Positions 34,306 through 45,179 of a stretch of 64,000 nucleotides of DNA are shown in pieces (the stretch's first letter is position 1; every line of letters begins with the position of its first letter). The stretch comes from Emiliania huxleyi CCMP1516 (taxonomy: Eukaryota; Haptophyta; Isochrysidales; Noelaerhabdaceae). The notes beneath the pieces are model-generated. The model saw only the letters and a program-made list of their open reading frames with translations, did no database searches and was not told the DNA's origin. The stretch covers positions 80,785-144,784 of the forward strand of contig NW_005199045.1 of the NCBI RefSeq assembly GCF_000372725.1, read 5' to 3'. Position numbers and translations under genes: made by a program.

Positions 34306-36069
34306 TCAGCGAGGCGGGAGCAGGGTCCCGCCCTCGCACCAGCGCTTGCACAGCTTGAGCCACGTGGGGTGGTCGAGCGTGAGGATGTTTTGTTTGCTTG
34401 GCGCCTGTGTGTGTGTGTGTGTGGGGGGGGGGGGGTGCGACGGTGCGGGGAGCTCCGTATTCGTGCTCCGACCCAGACGCGGCGGCGGGGACGGGCCCTC
34501 GTTAGGGCGAGAGTGAGGGGGAGAAGGCTCGCCTTGGGGCGGCCATCGTCCGTGGGTGGAGCTGCTGGGGCAACGTACGCGCCACCTGTCCACACGGAAG
34601 GGCGAGCGTGGAGAGACGGCCGCGGCAGGGCTGGGAGGACGCGGCGGCGGCGGGCGGCGCTTCCCTCGTCGTCGGGGCCAATCTCCATCCACCCGTCCTT
34701 GACGAGAAAGGCCTGGGGCGGGCGCACGGAGACGGAGTAGGGGTTGCGGGAGGGTGGGTCGCGGCGGCCGCGCACTCGCAGATGGGCAGCGAGGTGACGG
34801 CGAGGTCGGAGGCGCGGAGGTAGGAGGCGGGGCGGGGAGGGGGAGGGAGGGGGAGGCGGGGGGGGTCACGCACCAGGTCGAAGAAGTTTTCGACGGTCTG
34901 CGAGAAGGAGTTTGGGTTGAGCAGCATGCGGAAGAGAGGGACGCGCCTGCGGGCAAGGACGGAAGGGGAGGGAAGGGGGTGGGGGGCTGTCTGCAGTCAC
35001 GTCGCCCATGGGCGACCTCCCGGGGAGACGGGGCGGGCGGCGGGCGGCGGTGGCGGCGGTGGCAGGGAGGCAAGGGATTGGATCGGGGCGGAGGTGTGGC
35101 GAGGGTAGGAGGGGGGGGGGGGGGGTCTGGCGCGCCCGTCGGCAGACGCCTTGGCGTGCTCGCGGATGGCCTATCGAGTCCCCGACGCGTCACGGATGAG
35201 CCTTGGCCGAGGACCGGCCGCTTGATCCCGAGCGGCCGCCGTCTTGAGCGTGTGCATGCGCGCGGTCTGCGCCTTGCTCTCCGCCCCCTCCTGCAACTCC
35301 TTCACGTCGACGTGCTTCGCCTACGCGCGCCAGCCCGTCCCGAGGCCTCGACCCGGCCGCGGCCTCCCCCCCCCCCCCCCCCCCTTCCGCTCGAGCGCAG
35401 GCACCGTCTGAACCTCCTCGACAGGCGCTCGCTCCTTGCGCTTCCGCTCCTGCCGTGGCTTGGGCGCCTGCGCCACAAAATCGCCGAGCAGGAAGGTGAC
35501 GGCGGGGACGTGCGCGTAGATCGCCGCCTCCCCGATGGCTTGCCCAAGTCGCTCCCTGGGGATGGGCGGCGGGCGGGCGGCGGGTGGGCGACAGGTACAG
35601 GGACAGGTGGTGTTTTTTGGTGTTGAGCGGAGGCAGGAGCGGGAAAGGTGTGGAGAGAGCTGGGGCAGGAGGAGGGGGAAAGCGGAGCGGCTGGTGGAGG
35701 AGGTGGGCGCGGGTGCAGCGGCCACCAGTGGATGCGCGAGCGCTCTCCGTCGACGCTCGCGCCCACCCCGTACTTTTGGCGGAGGTTGCGGATGAAGCCC
35801 TCGCTCTTCTTCTCGAGGTTGCCCGCCTGCTCCGCGCCCAGCACCGACACCTGGTGCAGCACCGCCGCGTCGAGCGCTGCGCTGCGCGCATCCGTCTTCG
35901 TCTTGCCCCAGATCTCGTTGGTCTGCTTCTGCACCTCGCACAGGCCGCGGCTGTTGGTCTGGGTCAGGTTGGAGCGGTTTTCGTTGAGCTTGTCCAGGGT
36001 TCCGCGCAGCTGAGCTCGCACGCCCGCCTTCTCCGCCTCGCTGGGCTCGGAGGAGGGGCCTTCCGCCAT
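34306..36069 (-). CDS. NSE4: Nse4, kleisin subunit of the SMC5/6 complex
   Basis: Exons 36069-35726, 35555 to about 35385, 35320 to about 35235, 35170-35136, 34947-34874, 34712-34671, 34404-34306. The N-terminal Nse4/EID domain is clear: LNENRSNLTQTNSRGLCEVQ, AALDAAVLHQVSVLGAEQAG, then FIRNLRQKYGVGASVDGE. The middle has WERLGQAIGEAAIYAHVPAV and TFLLGDFVAQAPKPRQERKR. The C-terminal winged-helix region joins from three exons: VPLFRMLLNPNSFSQTVENF, FDLAFLVKDGWMEIGPDDEG, ending DHPTWLKLCKRWCEGG. Nse4 bridges the SMC5 and SMC6 heads in DNA repair and chromosome maintenance. Introns after exons 4 and 6 fit GC-AG, with GCGCG or GCGCC on both sides. The donor after exon 2 is unclear (G-run). The frame is open above 36069 to 36135. 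Confidence 0.85.
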
Positions 36070-36239
36070 CCTTTCGAGAGCGGCTGTGCGCAACGCCACA
36101 GTGCGTGAGAAGCCGGGCTCCACCTTCGCGCGCAACCCGGATTGGAGAATTCTTCCCCAGCCGATCCCAGCGAGAATCGGCGAGGGACTGCGAAGGGAGA
36201 TAGAAAGAGGCAGACGACCAAGGGTTAGGGTGGGCGACG

Positions 36240-36335
36240 GCTAGCACCACACTCCTCTCCTTAAAATCCCTGTGTGGTGGCGGCGTGCCGTCCTCCCATC
36301 CCTCCCTTGGGTTGTCTGTTTTCTTGCTTTATTTC
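36240..36335 (-). repeat. Family G copy, inverted, upstream of NSE4
   Basis: CTAGCACCACACTCCTCTCC through CCCTCCCTTGGGTTGTCTGT is the complement of 28768-28870 and of the right half of the fold-back at 13720. Confidence 0.8.
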
Positions 36336-37194
36336 TTCCGATCCCAATCATCTGGCCCGCTGGGTGTGCTTCTTAGCCCCCCGGCCCTGGATGTGCGGCT
36401 GATGACTCCAAATGCTCCAAGTTCGTGCGGCTAGGAATCCTAGTCGTGCGGGTGCATAGCAGCTGAGGGAGGGAGGGTGTAGAGGATGTAGAGTGTAGAG
36501 CGCTGTAGAGCTGTAGAGATGTAGAGCGCTCTGGAGCGCTGTAGAGCTGTAGAGCTCTACATCCGCCGCGTGACGATGCGGGTGCGTTATAGAGCGATGT
36601 AGAGGCGCTCTAACTACAACATGTAGGGGGCGGCCGGCTCTGACCTTTGACCTACCTTGAGAGCTAAGAAACCACGGCGTGGGGCGGGTGAGGGGTGTGG
36701 AAAGGCTTAGAAACGGCGGCGTGCCGGGAAATCCTGTTTTCTTAATGCCCGCAACCCACTGTACAACCTGAGGGAGGGTGTAGAGGATGTAGAGTGTCGA
36801 GGGGTCCCGTACCATGCGGAATCGACCCTATCCAGTGCTCAAGTGCTCAAGAGCGCTGTAGAGCTGTAGAGATGTAGAGCACTCTGGAGCGCTGTAGAGC
36901 TGTAGAGCTCTACATCCGGCGCGGGACGATGTGAGTCCGATGTAGAGCGATGTAGAGCGCGATTTTGCTGTAGAGTTTGTTGTAGAGGCTCTACAGCCAA
37001 ACCGCGCCGGGAAGGCAGTAACTCAAAGAGGTCGAGCCGCGCTAATGGGGTGTCTCCAAGCTTACTGGAGCTCTGATGGACGGCCCTGACTATCCCTGAC
37101 ACACAGAGAGTCACTCTGACGGCACACAACACCCTATAACTGCGTCATGACCAGCCTGCCATGTCGCCGGTGCCGCATTCGTCGCTGTGCTTCT

Positions 37195-37488
37195 TTAGCA
37201 GGCGGTGGACTGTCGGCTGCGAGGACGGTCGCATTTGCGCGAGGCGAGGCGAGCATTCAGACGCGTTGCATGCGCCATGACTCGCGCCAGCGCGTGCGGG
37301 AGCTCCTGGCTGAGCGTTGAGTCCAGGCGAGTTGCGCTGGCCACGATCGCTACGCCGAGCCGAGCTGACGCGCCGAGGCGCCGGCCAGTCGCAGCCGTGA
37401 GGCATGCCACAGCAGCAGAGGCACCTGCCACCCATTGGGCGGGCAGACAGAAGGCCAGGGCAGCACTGGCAAGTGCAACGCGCCTCAT
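37195..37488 (-). pseudogene. Captured 5' exon with signal peptide
   Basis: The minus strand begins MRRVALASAALAFCLPAQWV followed by AGASAA, a typical signal peptide with likely cleavage after ASA, and continues in GC-rich codons (RLDSTLSQELPHALARV) before meeting a stop at 37195. It lies between the GTAGAG inverted repeats with no further exons, so it looks like a gene start carried by the element. Confidence 0.5.
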
Positions 37489-37555
37489 GTCGGAGAGCGA
37501 CCGTGCCTCGTTCGCGGCTTATGATGTAGAGTTTGTTGTAGAGATTTCACGTTGA

Positions 37556-37775
37556 GCACTTGAGCACTGGATAGGGTCGGTTCCGCATGGTACGGGACCC
37601 CTCGATCGTCTCGCCCTCCCTCACTGGTGTGTTCATTGGGGGGGGTCATAACAAACACGGTACAGGATCGAGGTGCACGCTGCCGAGGCAGTGTCGTCCC
37701 CCCTCTCCCCGACGGCGATGGCGGTGTGACCGATCGAGCTACAAGAGGAGCTTGTTCAGCAGGATCAGGGTGGGC
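37556..37775 (+). repeat. Repeat family C, copy 2
   Basis: Full-length relative of 28545-28770 and 53525-53705. It lies inside the 36777-38223 inverted-repeat element. Confidence 0.85.
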
Positions 37776-38222
37776 CGAGCAGTTCCTCACTTCCTCAATG
37801 GGTGAGCTTCAGACCTCGGGCGGGTCTTCCCTTTCACCCATCGGCTCATGTGGATTCGAACCACGGCCGGGATGGAAGCTTCCTGCTTCCATCTGATTAG
37901 ATTTCCCCCTTTTCTTCACCTGTGCGAGGGCGGAGAGGGCTCGGACGGGGCGCGTGGCGGGCGAGGGCAGGGGGGTGGGCGCGGGGAGGGGGGAGTGGGG
38001 GGGGGGGGGGGGGGGAAGGGGGGGGGAGTGGGCGCGGGGGAGGAGGAGGGGGGCTCAGCCATGCAAAACGCATCGATTTCACGTTGTAGAGCGCCTCTAC
38101 ATCGCTCTACATCGGACTCACATCGTCCCGCGGCGGATGTAGAGCTCTACAGCTCTACAGCGCTCCAGAGCGCTCTACATCTCTACATCTCTACAGCGCT
38201 CTACACTCTTCATCCTCTACAC

Positions 38223-38351
38223 CTGAGCAAAGAGCGCGGGCGCAAATGCGGACGCGATTGGAAGCAGGCAGGCAAATAGCAGGATAGCAAGCGAGCGGAC
38301 CATCTTTGTCCAGGAAAAGAAATTTCTTCTCGGGTTGCGGAGAGAGCTCAT
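38223..38351 (-). pseudogene. Isolated first exon encoding a plastid-type leader (ASAFAP)
   Basis: MVRSLAILLFACLLPIASAF then APALFAQ is a signal peptide with the ASA-F cleavage motif typical of secondary-plastid import in algae, starting at 38303 (or 38351). It ends at a perfect donor context (CTCAG|GTGTAG) that coincides with the edge of a GTAGAG block. No downstream exon was found, so the exon was probably captured or cut off by the element. Confidence 0.55.
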
Positions 38352-38456
38352 GTGACGAGTGTAAAAAGGAGCATTGCCATCTCGAAAAAAAACACCGACA
38401 CGGTCCACGTATTGCAATACCACGAGATCGCCACAGAGAGTGTATACGTTAATGAT

Positions 38457-39179
38457 CTATTTCGCCGGGGCGGAGTGTGGGCCGAGGCAGGGCACACACA
38501 GCGACTGCTTGCGCGGTGTGCATTGAGGGTCGGTCTTGCGGTCGCCGAGGACAGGCGCATGACGCGCATCGGGGTTCGCATAGAAGCCAAGCTTGTTGAC
38601 GATCGGGGCGAAGAGCTGGCACCCGGGGCAAGCCACAGCGCAGCGCGAAAACACCCCGAGAGGTCCGTCGATGGCAGGAGACGGTGTGTACGGCATGTCC
38701 TTCCCCCGGAACCCGATCGGGCAGGCAAACGTCGAGAGGACACGAAAATCACGATCGATCTTGCGCAGGCTTTGGAACCACGCGACAAGCTTCATTTCGA
38801 CGCAAAAGCAATCGTACTGGTTGATGCCGTCCTTTTCCCACGTTTCGAACACATCAATGCACAGTCCAGCTTGGGCTGACAGGACCATGCATTTCACGCC
38901 ATGCGCGCGCTCGATGTCCTTCCCGGCCTGCATGAGAGCGTCATGCTGCGGTAGTTTTGTCTCGCCGCCCGAATCGGCGAGAAGGCACACGCGTTGGCCT
39001 TTGGTATCCATAGCGAACGAAATGCCGGCCATGAACTTCTGGCTTTTGCCAAGCCCACGTTTGAGGAGCGAGTCAGAGAAGGTTTGTACCAAAGCATCGT
39101 TCCAGGGGCAACGCATGTCACCGTAGATGCTCAGACTCACCCCATTCTCACCACCAGTCGCCCGAGATTTGGCGCCCCC
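38457..39179 (-). CDS. Hypothetical protein within the nested element
   Basis: Open minus-strand frame with natural composition and moderate GC: RCPWNDALVQTFSDSLLKRG, FMAGISFAMDTKGQRVCLLA, CMVLSAQAGLCIDVFETWEK and a Cys-rich end CTPRKQSLCVPCLGPHSA. The frame stays open upstream to 39482 across a family C fragment (39207-39262), so the true start is unknown; a consensus donor GTGAGT near 39135 suggests introns. No family recognised. Its codon use resembles the AT-richer part of the gene at 1592-2806. Confidence 0.4.
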   Translation of the reverse strand, partial: GGAKSRATGGENGVSLSIYGDMRCPWNDALVQTFSDSLLKRGLGKSQKFMAGISFAMDTKGQRVCLLADSGGETKLPQHDALMQAGKDIERAHGVKCMVLSAQAGLCIDVFETWEKDGINQYDCFCVEMKLVAWFQSLRKIDRDFRVLSTFACPIGFRGKDMPYTPSPAIDGPLGVFSRCAVACPGCQLFAPIVNKLGFYANPDARHAPVLGDRKTDPQCTPRKQSLCVPCLGPHSAPAK

Positions 39180-39599
39180 GGGGCCGCAAGATAGCAACCG
39201 GTATTGCTCGAGCACTTGAGCACTGGATAGGGTCGGTTCCGCATGGTACGGGACCCCTACTTGCTCGGCCAGCTGTATCTCGCCATACCGGTGCTGTTGC
39301 AGCTTTTTCTGTGCTTGCCCCACGGAGGAAAGGAAAAATGGCTCCTCCTCCTCCTTCGCTGAAGTTGAAGAGAGAAAAGAGCCGAACACAAAGATTGATT
39401 GATTCACAAAGAACAAAACAAAGCGCACGAGGAATGCTGGAAGCAGGAATGATGAAGTGTTGCAAAGGTTGGATTCAAGCAATTCTCAAAATTAGTTGCC
39501 AAAGTTGGCAGAACGCGTTTGGGTTTCAGTTGCAGGGGTGTCGAGAAGGGTTGCCGACATATGGATAAGTTGGATAGTCGATCCTTGTGGGTTTAGGAG

Positions 39600-40370
39600 A
39601 GGGCGCGAAGACTGACTAGGAACATGTCCACGCAGTCTTCGCGGGCGCCGAGATCGCGCCACCCCCCCGACCGTGGTGCCGCGGCACCTTGCCCTCCTTC
39701 CTGCGCTCGAACCCCGACCTACGTGCAGGCCTTTGCGCGCCAGACGCCGCCGCGCGCAAGGACGCTCTCTCCGCTGCGAGCGCAAAGATGGGCCGCGCGA
39801 TGGGGCGCGATCCTACCTTAGCTGTTTCGTGCGACATGCGCGGCTGGACCAAGACGGACACCAGCTGCCGCGCATCCCGCAGCTTCGAGCTCGAGTGCGC
39901 GCCTCCTCCTCTCCCTCGCAAAACCTGGCGCCGCGCCCAGCCGCGGCCTGCCCCTTGCCCGCAGGTGCGGCGGCATGACTCTGACGATCAAGTACTCACG
40001 GGCATTGGTTTCAACCCGGAAAAAAGAATTAACCAAGCTCTAGACTACAGGCGCGGCCTTCCAAAATCCTGCTCGTGCAGGTGGGGACCCTGTCCCCTCC
40101 TCCCATCCCTCGCGGTTTGCGGTTTGCGTTTTTTTGGTGGGTCTCTGTTTTCTTTTGTTACAGGCGCGGACTGAATGCGCAACATGTCTCGCCAGTCTTA
40201 ATACAAGAATAGGTATGGGAGGCGAGCGCGTCCGCTCCTGTGCGTGCAGTGAGGAGACGCTCACATTGCTGTGCACCGTGTAGCGCGGAGACCGAGAGGG
40301 GACGGGACACTGCTCACTGGGGACGAGTAAACCAGAACCAGAAGAGGCATGCCAGTGCTGCCCTGGATTC
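39600..40370. other. No gene assigned
   Basis: A plus-strand stretch at 39689-39830 (PSFLRSNPDLRAGLCAPDAA) looks exon-like but has no partners. A family G edge occurs at 40066-40150. Confidence 0.35.
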
Positions 40371-40629
40371 CCGGCGGGTTGGCTGTAGAGCCTCTACAAC
40401 AAACTCTACAGCAAAATCGCGCTCTACATCGCTCTACAACGCACCGCATCGTCACGCGGCGGATGTAGAGCTCTACAGCTCTACAGCGCTCCAGAGCGCT
40501 CTACATCTCTACAGCTCTACAGCGCTCTACACTCTACATCCTCTACAGTCTACACCCCCTCCCTCAGCATAAAGTAGCAGAGGTGCCAGGTCGCACTCGC
40601 AGGTCCAGGTCTCGAGGTCCAGGCTCTGG

Positions 40630-41412
40630 GCCAAGGCGCGGGCGGCGGTGCTCGCCGGCGCTCGCGGCGCTTCGGTGCTCGGGCGCGCTCGCCATCGTGG
40701 TCGCTCAGGGCGGGTCGCACCTCTGGGGGGAGGCGGGGGCCCCCGGAGGCACCGTGCGCCGCGCCGCAGTGCGGAAACGGGGCTCCGGCTCTATGAGTCT
40801 CTATGAGCACCGACTTCCCGATTAAGTACGGTTAATCAGAGGGCAGATTTGGAGAGATCTCGAGGAGTACATACAGATAGACCCTCCAACCATCAGAAAA
40901 CTCCGACCTGATCGGTCGTACTGACCGCCGACAGATCACTCCAGACAGCAGACAGGCCGACGTCTGCACGCGGCCGGCCGGGCGAGAGGCTTGACACGAT
41001 CCGACCCTGCGACCCTGACGCTGCTGCTCTAGCTATCAGCCATGCACTGCTGACTGCTGCCACAATGTGCGACCTGTGCTGGCCCACTTGGCGGCCTTCC
41101 CGGTCAGTGGTGAGGCGCAGTTCAGAGCTGTCGATGGCGCGATGCCGCACTGGTCCCACATTGGTGACACGATACCACCAAGTTTGCCGGTCCAAGAGAG
41201 AGGCACCGGCGCTGTCCTGAGAAGGTGCATGGTCCCTCTTGACTGCCCATGCGCGCGAGGCTGTGTAGGCATAGCCTCGAGAGTGCCAGCAGCCAATCCG
41301 AGGTGACGCGCATTGCGCCAGAAGCGTGCACACGATGGAAGGACACCTTCCTACTGGCCGTACGATCAGGTCGTCACTGAATGCTTGATACTAAGGCCGC
41401 GAGCTATGCAGG
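40630..41412. repeat. Family A fragment (inverted) joined to family B copy 2
   Basis: 40630-40728 is the inverted end of family A; 40731-41412 is family B, matching 32160-32871. The joint shows that the two families have been fused by rearrangement or nested insertion. Confidence 0.85.
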
Positions 41413-41790
41413 TGATCAATTGTGCATCATGGCACGGTCAGCTGCGCCGACAGGCTGTCGCAAGGCGTGATAGCATGGCCGCAAGTACGCCGAATTCCCA
41501 TGAAAACAAGTAAAAAACCGCGAAAAAAAAACAATCCGTCTAAATCGGCGCCTGCGGCGGGCCATGGGACCCCATCTCCCCCCCGCATGGACACCCTCTG
41601 GGGCCCCCGCGCCGGCCCAGAGGGTCCAGGTGCGAGGACCGAGAGGAGCGAGGTGGGGAGGATGACCCTGTCCTCCTCCCATCCCTGTCTTTGTTTTCTT
41701 TCACTTGCTTTCTGCGGGCGCCGCGCGCACGACGACGGACACTATATAAAACAGTTCGGCTCACTAAATTCCTTCAGTCCCCGGTCGCCC

Positions 41791-43517
41791 TCACACTGCC
41801 TTGCTCGCCTCGTCCTCCGCGTGCGCCGACCCGGCCTGCGCCGCCTCATCCGAAGCGGCCAGCCAGAGGGCGGCGGCGATCACCGCGCCGCCGAGCGCCT
41901 CGCTGCTGGTGGGCACCTCCGAGACGAGCAGCGCGGCGAAGAGCACCGACCAGAGCGGCTGCGTCGTGTAGATGAGGTTGGCCTGGCGGCGCACGGATCC
42001 GGTGGCGGTGGGCGAGTGCGAGGGGCGCGCGCCCAGGCTGCGAGGGGAGGGCGGAGGGAGCGGGGGCCCGCCTGCGTCGCGCTCATCCCCGAGCTCTGCC
42101 CAAAGGACTGCGCCCAGATGGTGTAGGCCACCGTCACGGCGCCGCACCAGGCCGCGGAGGCCGCGAGGGTCGCCTCGGAGGGGGCGGAAAGCGGCGGTGA
42201 CGCAAGCGGCGGCGACGCAAACGCGGCGGCGGCGTAAGCGGCGGCGACGGGGGCGGGAGGGGGAGGAGCGGGGATGATCGGAGCGCGGGGTGACGGAGGC
42301 GCCGGTCGAGCAGTCTAGCAGAAAGCGGCGGGGACGGCAGGGGGCGGCAGGGAAGGCGGGGAGGGCGGTAGGCGGCAAGGCGTCGCGCCTTTGCGCCGTC
42401 CCCCATCGTGCCGAGCGCCTCGACGAATCGGGCCACCTACACCCCAGCGCGACCCGGCGTGAAGTGACGCCGTCCGCACTGCGCCGGGCGGTGGCGGCCC
42501 GACACAGCGGCGGCCCCGCCTCGATCGCCGGCGGCGAGTTGGGCAGGGCGGTCATGAGCGCGCAGACGGCCAGCGCAGCGTAGACGGTCTCGGCGCCAGC
42601 CTTCGCGACGGCCAGCCGCAGCGGAGGCACCGCAGGCGCGAGCGCTGCGCGAGAGGGGCGGAGCGGAGGGCGCGTGTTGGAGGGAGAGGGGGAACGGAGG
42701 AGGCAACGAGCGCGAGACAAACGTTTGCGTGCGGTGCGTGCGGCGCACCGGAGAGGCGGAGCACGTGGAGCGAGTAGAGGACGGCGGAGGAGAGGACCAG
42801 CACGTCGCCCGGCCCGAATGCTACGGGGATGCGTCACGTGGACGTGTCACGGACGTGTCCTGAGCACCCCGCGGGTCGGCTGGCAGCGCCACCTATCGAC
42901 AGGCCGCCGCCGCCGCCGCCGTCCGACGCGCTCATGCAGAGGACGCCGACAAAGGCCAACGCGCACGCGGTCCACGTCTTCGCGGAGACGGACCCAAGCC
43001 CGCCCTGCGAGAGGGCCTGCAGCAGTGGCACCATCAGCGTGGTGGTCTGCACCAGGAAGGAGCCGCGGTCGGCGGGCACAGTCGCGAGGCCGGAGACCTG
43101 CAGCAGGTTGCCGATGAAGAGGTACCCGCCCAGCTCCGCCCCGGCCGCCCAGGCGAAGCGCGGCGGCGGAGTCGGCGCGGGCGAGGCTGGCGCGGCCGGT
43201 GGCACGAGAGCAGTGGCGGCGAGCAGCAGCGAGGAGGCGACCACGTATTGGCCGGCGGAGAAGAGGACGGCCGGAAAGGGCACCGGCGAGGCCGCGTTGG
43301 CGAGTTTGACGGCAGGCGCGAAGGTACCCCACGCGGCTGGCACAGAGACGAGCACAGCGAGCTGCAAACGATCAACGGAACGGCGGTTGTGGCGGAATTT
43401 GGCTTCATCTACGTCGGCGCTGCAGGCTGCTGGGCGAGCGCGGCCGGCCCTCGGCGTGGCAACGAGTGGCCTCGTCGTCGTCGCAGAGGCCGACAGCGCC
43501 GCAGGAATCAGCCACAT
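41791..43517 (-). CDS. DMT-superfamily (EamA) membrane transporter
   Basis: Exons 43517-42893, 42820-42749, 42644-42520, 42173-42071, 41982-41791. A leader ([20 protein letters not shown]) with Ser/Thr/Arg-rich sequence suggests plastid or secretory targeting. Hydrophobic segments follow in EamA order: [149 protein letters not shown] and [20 protein letters not shown]. About ten membrane helices, two EamA repeats. Substrate unknown; family members move nucleotide sugars, amino acids or other metabolites. Introns 1 and 2 are GT-AG; introns 3 and 4 fit GC-AG. Confidence 0.8.
42821..42892 (-). other. 72-nt intron sharing a core with an oxidoreductase intron
   Basis: This intron contains AGGACACGTCCGTGACACGT. 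The 73-nt intron 6444-6372 of the flavoprotein gene contains AGGACACGTCCGTGACATGT, followed in both by CC and an ACG-rich stretch. The surrounding exons are unrelated. Confidence 0.7.
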
Positions 43518-43564
43518 GGGGGGAAAAGAAAGAATTCTAGAGTGTGCATCTAGAGTGGCACGAC

Positions 43565-43875
43565 AAGGGCGCGGACTGGCGCGGACTGGCACACACACCG
43601 GCTCACCACCGGAGCCGCCTAAGCGACTCCGTTAAGAACGGCAATGCATTCCGCACCGTGCACAATGCCGCTCTCCCCGCACGCTAGCTCGTTCACCGTC
43701 TGCCACGCCACGGCGGTGTGGAGGACGACAGACAAGCGCTGCATCTGCAGCCCGTGCCAGTTCTTGGTGGTCCATGTGACCTCGTCCAGGTGCTGAGCGT
43801 GCGAAAGTTTGTTGCTCAGCTGGTTCGCCGCCTCGCTCCCTCAGGGTGCTGCGAACCTGAGGGCGAAGGCGGGGG
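43565..43875 (-). repeat. Repeat family D, copy with coding tail
   Basis: The minus strand encodes SEAANQLSNKLSHAQHLDEV, TWTTKNWHGLQMQRLSVVLH and VNELACGESGIVHGAECIAV, stopping at TAG within GCCGCCTAAGCGACTC. The end and following bases recur at 14590-14800 and 46330-46460. Either a host gene end next to a repeat or, more likely, an element-encoded C-terminus. Confidence 0.5.
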
Positions 43876-44127
43876 CGGGGCCGGCGGGAGGCGCGAGAGG
43901 AGGGCAGGAGGGTGGCCATCACCCGACCACACGCCCTCTGGCGCAGGGGGCGGCCTCACCTCTGGCCCGAGGGCCCGCGCCGCAGGCGGCGCGCCGCCTG
44001 CCTCCGCCGCCACCGTCCCGTCCGCCGCATCTTCGGTGGAGGCAGGAGCCCGCGCCTCGTGCTCGGGGAGGGCGGAGGCATCCGGCGAGAGGAAGGCGTG
44101 GAGGTCGTAGGCCGAGCAGTTAGCGAG

Positions 44128-45062
44128 TTAGAAGAGGATGTGCCCGTGGCAAAGTCGGCGCTTCGAGGGGTCCGAGCAAGAGGAGCAACAGCAGGCGAGA
44201 AAGAAGCCCGCGAGCTCCCGCCGGACGCGCTCGACAAAAGCAGGGCTGGCCCGAAGGCGCGCAGCAAACTCGCGGACGCACTCCCTGCGCCCAAACGAGT
44301 CGCGGGGATCGCGAAGGGGGAAAGGGTTGCCCCAGGGAGACGAAGCACACTGCGCGCCCAGGTCAAACCCGGACCTGAGTCGCGGGTGGGCGCAGCCCTG
44401 GCAGCCGCCGCATCGCATGACGCTCTGCCACTCGCCGCCGCCTCGCGGCCCCGCCCGCCGCATCTCACTCTGGTTCCGCACCCCCGCCGAAGGGCCTCCC
44501 GGAGGACAACCACGTCGGCGTCGTCCAGACTGACGCCAAGCGCCTCGCACAGCTCCTCCTCGAGAGAGAGAATGGGCTGGCGAGGAAGCGGGTAGCCAGC
44601 GCGGCGGCAGACGTCGCCTCGCAGCAGGTCGCCTCGCGGCTGCCCGCCCCCCTCCTGCTCGCCCCCCTCCTGCTCGCCTCGCTGCTGCTCGCCTCGCTGC
44701 TGCTCGCCTCGCGGCGCGCCCGGCGGTCGAGCTGAGGCAGCAGCGCCAGGAGGGGCCTCCAGGTGCTCGCCGCCCCATCGCGGCGGCCGGCCGGCCGAGC
44801 TCTGCTGAAGCGTGCACGGGATGCCTTTTGCATCTAGGCGTCGTCCTGCGGAGCGCGGCCCACCGGCCGGTGGCGCGCATGCCGAGCCAGAGTCCTCGCG
44901 ACCGGTGCCAGCGGCAGCGGTCGCGCACGGCTGTAGCCGCGTAGGAGCCCTGGGTCGGCTACCGTGGCCACTGCCCGAGGCAGCGGCCACCATTGGCAGC
45001 TCGCTACGGCGTCTTGTTAGACCCCACCGGCGTTTCTCACCAATTCTCGCAGCGACCTTCAT
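44128..45062 (-). CDS. DUF4326-domain protein
   Basis: Exon 1 (from 45062 or 44994) encodes a long low-complexity part with Gln/Glu/Gly repeats (GEQQRGEQQRGEQEGGEQEG), then PILSLEEELCEALGVSLDDA and DADVVVLREALRR. A short intron around 44485-44430 leads to exon 2, ending at 44128: SVMRCGGCQGCAHPRL, then SPWGNPFPLRDPRDSFGRRE, CVREFAARLRASPAFVERVR, RELAGFFLACCC and RLCHGHIL. WGNPF, the helix pair and the final CxC...CHG are the marks of DUF4326, a small domain of unknown function found in phages, bacteria and some eukaryotes. The exact donor and start are uncertain. Confidence 0.65.
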
Positions 45063-45179
45063 TGTCGCTTCATGCCACCTCTCGTTCTTCCCACTCTCGT
45101 CCTCGTTCTCTCTCTCTCCTGCTGTTTCATCCTCTGACTCATCGCTCTCCTCGGCCTCGTTCTGAGACGCCGCTGCCGT

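Larger units (their letters stand above)
36464..40568. mobile_element. Nested inverted-repeat elements with GTAGAG-rich ends
   Basis: Four blocks made of GTAGAGC/GCTCTAC words occur: 36464-36620 and 36777-37005 in one direction, 38080-38223 and 40380-40568 in the other. Block 2 and block 3 are inverted copies sharing GGACGATGTGAGTCCGATGT, and could bound a 1.45-kb element (36777-38223). Blocks 1 and 4 share the outer word GCTGAGGGAGGG and could bound a 4.1-kb element around it. A family C unit is inserted inside block 2. Captured-looking exons and one larger reading frame lie inside. No transposase was recognised. Confidence 0.55.

Noticed and set aside
37845-37880. tRNA-like T arm (GTGG ATTCGAA CCAC)
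   Set aside because: No matching acceptor stem, D arm or anticodon arm at the right distances on either strand.
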